Shown piece after piece: positions 60,499 to 64,000 of a stretch of DNA of 64,000 nt. A program made the translations under genes and the position numbers. Position 1 is the first letter of the stretch; each line of letters opens with the position of its first letter. The stretch is taken from contig NZ_FOOQ01000001.1 of the NCBI RefSeq assembly GCF_900113245.1, positions 496,001 to 560,000 on the forward strand. The letters are read 5' to 3'. The notes under the pieces were generated by a model. It had not been told where the DNA came from and ran no database searches. It saw nothing but the letters and a program-made list of their open reading frames with translations. The stretch comes from Halopelagius inordinatus. Its GTDB lineage: Archaea; Halobacteriota; Halobacteria; Halobacteriales; Haloferacaceae.

Positions 60499-60597
60499 AC
60501 GTAAATATAATGTTTGTTTGTGATATACTCTATTCGAACCGAGAGCGACAGTCGCGGATAACGACCGGTAGACGGGAAACGGGCGGTGGGCGGCGAT

Positions 60598-61596
60598 TCA
60601 GCGTTCGACGAAGAACCCCGCCTCCGCGGCGGCGGCGAGTGCGGCGTCCACGTCCACGACTTTGGGTCCGTCGTCGACGGCGCGAATCGCGATTTCGGCG
60701 TCGCGGACTTCGAGTTCCCGTTCGCCGTCCGCGCTGACGACGGCCGTCTCGACTTCGAAGAGAAAGGGCTCTCCGGCGTCGAGGCGGCGGCAGTCGTCGA
60801 CGCCGAGTTCCGAGACGACGCCCGGAACGGTGACGGCACGGACGCGGCGCGTCGCCTCCTCTGCGGGCGCGAACCGGACGCCGACGCCGCCGGGGTCGTC
60901 GGGTTCGACGCGGTGGACGGTCCCCGCCGCGCCCGAGATACCTATCTCGCCGGGGGCCGCCCGGGAGGCGACGCCGCCGAGGAGACTCCCCGCGTCCAAC
61001 AGGGCCCGCGTTCCGACGAACGCCTCGTCTACGACGCCGACGGTGGCGAGGCCCGTCACCGTCTCTCGTTTGGTGCGTCCGTCCACCTGGGCGACGGCGG
61101 TTCCGTGCCGGTAACTGACGGCGTCTGCGTCCGCCGCACCGTCGGCGACGACTGCCGCGGCCATCCCCGCGACGGTGCCGTCCACCGCCGTCGGGACGAC
61201 GTTGTTCGTCCCGGTGGAGACGGACACCACGGGCACGTCGCCGACGTTCGTCCCCACGTCGCGGTTCGTCCCGTCGCCGCCGAGGACGACGACGGCGTCG
61301 GCCACCTCTCGGAACCGGGCGGCCGCGAGGCGCGTGTCGCGGGGGCCTCCCGTCGGTTCGATGCCGAGGAGTCCGGCCTCGACGTCGTCGGAGGCCGAGG
61401 CGACGACCTGGTCCGCGATGCCGGAGGTGTCGGGCATCACCACCACCTCCGCGTCGTCTACGACGCCGACACCCGCGAGGACGCACTCTGCGGTCCGTCG
61501 CTTGGCGTAGTTGTTACTGACGCTCGCCCCGCCCGTGAGACGGCGGATGTCGCGCCCCGCCGCGGGGTTGACGACCAGTCCGACTCGGGCGGTCAC
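60598..61596 (-). CDS. acoX: AcoX-like ATP-NAD kinase-fold protein
   Basis: The 332-residue protein has the NAD/diacylglycerol kinase fold: VVVLGGDGTNRDV is the GGDGT motif, followed by VSTGTNN. AcoX proteins accompany acetoin dehydrogenase genes in bacteria; their reaction is not established, and this one is encoded directly after E1 beta (one base gap). NAD kinase is the alternative, but the operon points to AcoX. Start is GTG 61596. The C-terminal 100 residues are beta-rich as in the family. It is the last gene of acoABX order. Confidence 0.85.
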   Translation of the reverse strand: MTARVGLVVNPAAGRDIRRLTGGASVSNNYAKRRTAECVLAGVGVVDDAEVVVMPDTSGIADQVVASASDDVEAGLLGIEPTGGPRDTRLAAARFREVADAVVVLGGDGTNRDVGTNVGDVPVVSVSTGTNNVVPTAVDGTVAGMAAAVVADGAADADAVSYRHGTAVAQVDGRTKRETVTGLATVGVVDEAFVGTRALLDAGSLLGGVASRAAPGEIGISGAAGTVHRVEPDDPGGVGVRFAPAEEATRRVRAVTVPGVVSELGVDDCRRLDAGEPFLFEVETAVVSADGERELEVRDAEIAIRAVDDGPKVVDVDAALAAAAEAGFFVER

Positions 61597-61597
61597 T

Positions 61598-62608
61598 CTA
61601 CACCAGTTTCTCGACTGCGGTCCGCACGTCCTCCGCGGACGGTATCACTTCCTGTTCCAGTCCCGGACTGAACGGGATGTGGGTGTCGGCGACGCCGACG
61701 CGCATCGGCGGCGCGTCGAGACTGTAGAACCCGTCCTCCATGACGCGGGCCATCACTTCGGCGTGCGTGCCGTACGAGAGGGGACTCTCGTCTGCGACGA
61801 CGAGGCGTCCGGTCTTCTCGACGCTCTCGACCAGCGTATCGGTGTCGAGGGGGTAGAGCGACTGGAGGTCGATGACCTCGATGCTCGCTTGACCCGCCAT
61901 CTCTTCTGCGAGGTCGAGCGATTCACCGACCATGCGCTGGGTGGCGACGACCGTCACGTCGTCGCCCTCGCGTTCGACGCTCGCCTCCCCGAGAGGGATG
62001 GTGTAGTTCGGGTCGGTCGGCACCTCGCCCTCCTGTTCGTATATCATCTTGTTCTCGAAGAAGAACACCGGGTCGTCCGAGCGAATGGCCGACTTCAGAA
62101 GGCCCTTCGCCGCCCGCGGCGTGCCCGGTGCGACGGCGAGGAGGCCCGGGAAGTGCGCGAACCACGTGTGGAGGGTGCCCGAGTGTTGACTCGCCGCACC
62201 CATCCCGCCGCCCTCCGTGGTGCGGACGGTGATGGGCATCTCCGTCTTCCCGCCGAACATGTACCGCATCTTCGCCATCTGGTTGATTATCTGCTCGGAG
62301 GCGACGCCGAGGAAATCGGAGAACATTATCTCGACGACGGGGCGCATCCCCGTCGCCGCCGCGCCGATGCCCGCGCCGGTGAACCCGGCCTCGCTTATCG
62401 GCGTGTCGCGGATGCGTTTCTCGCCGAACTCGTCGACGAGGCCGTCCGTCACGTTGAACACGCCGCCGAACGTGCCGACGTCCTCGCCCATGACGAAGAC
62501 GTTCTCGTCGTCTTGCATCTCCTCGCGGAGTGCCGCCCTGATGGCCTCCCGCATCGTCATCGTCTCCGTCTGGTCTATGCTGTCGCCGGGTCGTGATTCA
62601 GTGCTCAT
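61598..62608 (-). CDS. acoB: 2-oxoacid/acetoin dehydrogenase E1 component, beta subunit
   Basis: The 336-residue protein is the E1 beta transketolase-like subunit: MREAIRAALREEM, GEDVGTFGGVF, DTPISEAGFTGAGIGAAATG and the conserved EIMFSDF. The C-terminal domain (about 200-335) closes the active site with alpha. It overlaps the acoA stop by four bases and is followed by acoX. Together with alpha and the E2 at 56792 it would decarboxylate a 2-oxoacid or cleave acetoin; which substrate cannot be told. High confidence for the family. Confidence 0.94.
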   Translation of the reverse strand: MSTESRPGDSIDQTETMTMREAIRAALREEMQDDENVFVMGEDVGTFGGVFNVTDGLVDEFGEKRIRDTPISEAGFTGAGIGAAATGMRPVVEIMFSDFLGVASEQIINQMAKMRYMFGGKTEMPITVRTTEGGGMGAASQHSGTLHTWFAHFPGLLAVAPGTPRAAKGLLKSAIRSDDPVFFFENKMIYEQEGEVPTDPNYTIPLGEASVEREGDDVTVVATQRMVGESLDLAEEMAGQASIEVIDLQSLYPLDTDTLVESVEKTGRLVVADESPLSYGTHAEVMARVMEDGFYSLDAPPMRVGVADTHIPFSPGLEQEVIPSAEDVRTAVEKLV

Positions 62609-63663
62609 CGGTTCTCACCTTCCTCGGACCGCGTCCGTCCGCCGTCCGTGGCGGTCGTCCGCGCAAATCGGTCGATATCCGGTACGTGCATCGAGAACAT
62701 GTCGTCGTACGCCTCGTGGGGGGCCGGGTCGTCGGCCGCTTGGGCCGCCTCGGTGGCCGCCTCTATACGGTCGTGAGCGTCCTCGCGCATCGACTCGAAC
62801 TCGTCTTGGTCGAGGGTGCCCGCTTCGAGGAGTCGGTTCTTGAAGTTCTGTATCGGGTCGCGGCCCTCGCGCCACTCGCCGATGTCGTCTTCGTCGCGGT
62901 ACGGTTGGTGGTCGCCTTCGAAGTGGCCGCGGTAGCGGTAGGTGTCGGCTTCGATGAACGTCGGACCGCCTCCGTCTGCGGCGCGTTCGCGGGCCTCTCT
63001 GACCGCCTCGTTCACCGCGACTACGTCCATCCCGTCGACGGTGAACCCGGGGATGTTGTACGCCTCGGCCGTCTCGCTCAGGTTTTCGACGTTGTGTTGC
63101 TTCTCGACGGGCGTCCCCTCGCCGAACTTGTTGTTCTCGACGAGGAAGACGGCCGGCAGGTCCCACGTCGCCGCGATGTTGATGGCCTCGTGTACCTGTC
63201 CTTGCGCCACCGCGCCGTCGCCGAAGAACGCGAGTGCGACCTGTCCGCTGTCGCGCATCTGCGCCGAGAGCGCGGCACCCGTCGCCAACGGCGGACCGGC
63301 GCCGACGATACCGTTCGCGCCGAGCATCCCGGCGTCGACGTCGGCGATGTGCATCGACCCGCCCTTGCCGTTGCAGTAGCCCTTTCGCTTGCCGTGGACT
63401 TCGGCCATCATCCCCTCCGGGTCGAGTCCCTTGGCGATGCAGTGACCGTGACCTCGGTGCGTGGAGGTGATGAGGTCGTCTTCCTCCAGGGCCGCCGCCG
63501 CGCCGACGCCGACCGCCTCCTCTCCGATGTAGAGGTGGACGAACCCCGGCACCTCGCCGTCCTCGAACAGTTCCCCGACCCTCTCGTCGAACGCCCGGAT
63601 GGTGAGCATGCGCTCGAGTATCTCGCGCTGCCCGTCCTCTGTGTCTATGTCTATAGATACCAT
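62605..63663 (-). CDS. acoA: 2-oxoacid/acetoin dehydrogenase E1 component, alpha subunit
   Basis: The 352-residue protein binds thiamine diphosphate: GDGAVAQGQVHEAINIA opens the TPP motif and ENNKFGEG ends it. Substrate-side segments are FVHLYIGEEAVGVG and STHRGHGHCIAKG with the catalytic His residues. Its C-terminus is a Thr/Arg-rich halophilic tail. The AcoX companion suggests acetoin dehydrogenase; pyruvate or branched-chain 2-oxoacid dehydrogenase are alternatives. On the minus strand CGTTTATG (about 63695-63702) lies about 34 bases upstream. No E3 gene is in the window. Confidence 0.94.
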   Translation of the reverse strand: MVSIDIDTEDGQREILERMLTIRAFDERVGELFEDGEVPGFVHLYIGEEAVGVGAAAALEEDDLITSTHRGHGHCIAKGLDPEGMMAEVHGKRKGYCNGKGGSMHIADVDAGMLGANGIVGAGPPLATGAALSAQMRDSGQVALAFFGDGAVAQGQVHEAINIAATWDLPAVFLVENNKFGEGTPVEKQHNVENLSETAEAYNIPGFTVDGMDVVAVNEAVREARERAADGGGPTFIEADTYRYRGHFEGDHQPYRDEDDIGEWREGRDPIQNFKNRLLEAGTLDQDEFESMREDAHDRIEAATEAAQAADDPAPHEAYDDMFSMHVPDIDRFARTTATDGGRTRSEEGENR

Positions 63664-63782
63664 GACCCACGGATCTATTCATCAGGATCGACCATAAACG
63701 TCACTGAACTAATCGTATTTCGAGACTGTGGTCCTTGGTAACTATTTCGCGCCCCTGTGTCGCCGCCGCCCGACCGGCGAAC

Positions 63783-63852
63783 GGTTTAGCCCGTCGGGCG
63801 CCAAGGTAGGCGCGTGAGACGACAGTTACTCCGCGGCGGTGAGCGCCGATGA
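63783..63852 (+). promoter_or_regulatory. Upstream region of the truncated gene: TATA-like box and mini-ORF
   Basis: GTTTAGCC (63784-63791) is TATA-like. GTG 63814 could start a 12-codon frame (MRRQLLRGGERR) whose stop TGA overlaps ATG 63849. A GGTGAG six bases before that ATG could act as ribosome-binding site. Whether the mini-ORF is real is unknown. Confidence 0.3.
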
Positions 63853-64000
63853 ACATGCTCGTAGACGGCCAGTGGCGCACCGACGCGTACGAGTCGACGA
63901 ACGAAGAGGGCGAGTTCGACCGCCAAGAGACGTCGTTCCGCGACCGAGTCCGTTCCGACGCCGACGCCGAGTTCCCCGCCGAATCGGGTCGCTACCACCT
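63849..64000 (+). CDS. Glutathionyl-hydroquinone reductase-like protein, N-terminus only
   Basis: Fifty codons are present before the window ends. The start MNMLVDGQWRTDAYESTNEE and the following FDRQETSFRDRV and FPAESGRYHL are the conserved N-terminus of the Omega/Xi-class glutathione transferase family (YqjG/ECM4), which reduces glutathionyl-hydroquinones. The catalytic Cys lies beyond the end. In haloarchaea the thiol is likely gamma-glutamylcysteine rather than glutathione, so the exact thiol is uncertain. A GGTGAG lies upstream of ATG 63849. Confidence 0.85.
   Translation, partial: MNMLVDGQWRTDAYESTNEEGEFDRQETSFRDRVRSDADAEFPAESGRYH

Noticed and set aside
1-64000. CRISPR array, insertion sequence, prophage, rRNA
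   Set aside because: No regularly spaced direct repeats, transposase, integrase or rRNA-like sequence was found on either strand.

Overview
The window is haloarchaeal chromosome (class Halobacteria). The basis is high GC, a strong bias to acidic residues in nearly every protein, many ATGA/GTGA gene overlaps, frequent GTG starts, TATA boxes about 25 bases before start codons (leaderless transcripts), archaeal-only genes (cobY, prefoldin beta, Pcc1, Rpo12, eL43, Pth2, TruD, GuaAa, CimA) and haloarchaeal-type pilus and Tat-exported proteins. The genus cannot be fixed from the sequence; a member of the Haloferacales is plausible. No rRNA, CRISPR array, transposase or phage gene was seen.

Layout. 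1-3792: a truncated sugar-type oxidoreductase, a small acidic protein, a creatinase-like M24 protein and an AlkA-like glycosylase. 3845-12520: late cobalamin assembly and salvage (HAD phosphatase, cbiB, cobS, cobY, cobT-like, cobD, cbiZ, cbiP), interrupted by an MGH1-type glycoside hydrolase. 12564-19224: a divergent AOR-family protein, convergent with a two-gene NAD-type formate dehydrogenase (fdhA, fdhB). 19284-22493: a MinD-type ATPase with two unknown partners and small membrane/amphi-Trp proteins. 22641-29772: a tightly overlapped type IV pilus-like operon (five small pilin-like proteins, TadC-like platform, TadA-like ATPase). 29859-31251: a possible small leaderless gene, a broken Tat-exported protein and an HTH/FilR1-type regulator. 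31734-36083: a DUF4129/DUF58/MoxR membrane cluster. 36185-36269: tRNA-Ser(CGA). 36482-45773: Tat-exported CocE hydrolase, citramalate synthase, DUF192, an HNH-like protein, a VOC protein, a flippase-like membrane protein, GMP synthase subunit A and DUF2070. 45989-48325: conserved translation/transcription operon (eL43, Rpo12, Pcc1, prefoldin beta, DUF3194) and DUF2103. 48374-49519: an AT-richer stretch bounded by inverted repeats and holding two micro membrane proteins. 49525-53304: TruD, a response regulator, a PAS histidine kinase and Pth2. 53414-56677: dcd, thiR, a methyltransferase and thi4. 56792-63663: a 2-oxoacid/acetoin dehydrogenase-like locus (E2 fused to OsmC; E1 alpha, E1 beta, AcoX) split by a membrane protein, a lipoprotein and a VOC protein. 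63849-64000: start of a glutathionyl-hydroquinone reductase-like gene.

The most striking observation is the E2 acyltransferase at 56792-58609: one lipoyl domain, two tandem peripheral-subunit-binding domains, the catalytic domain and then a complete OsmC domain carrying both expected cysteines. OsmC/Ohr peroxidases are known to use lipoyl dithiols as reductant, so this fusion would tie a dehydrogenase swinging arm to peroxide removal. Other items worth testing are an AOR homologue lacking its iron-sulfur ligands, a cysteine-free eL43, a NuoF-type subunit with an eroded nucleotide loop, a HAD enzyme that could fill the alpha-ribazole phosphatase gap, and the inverted-repeat-bounded island.
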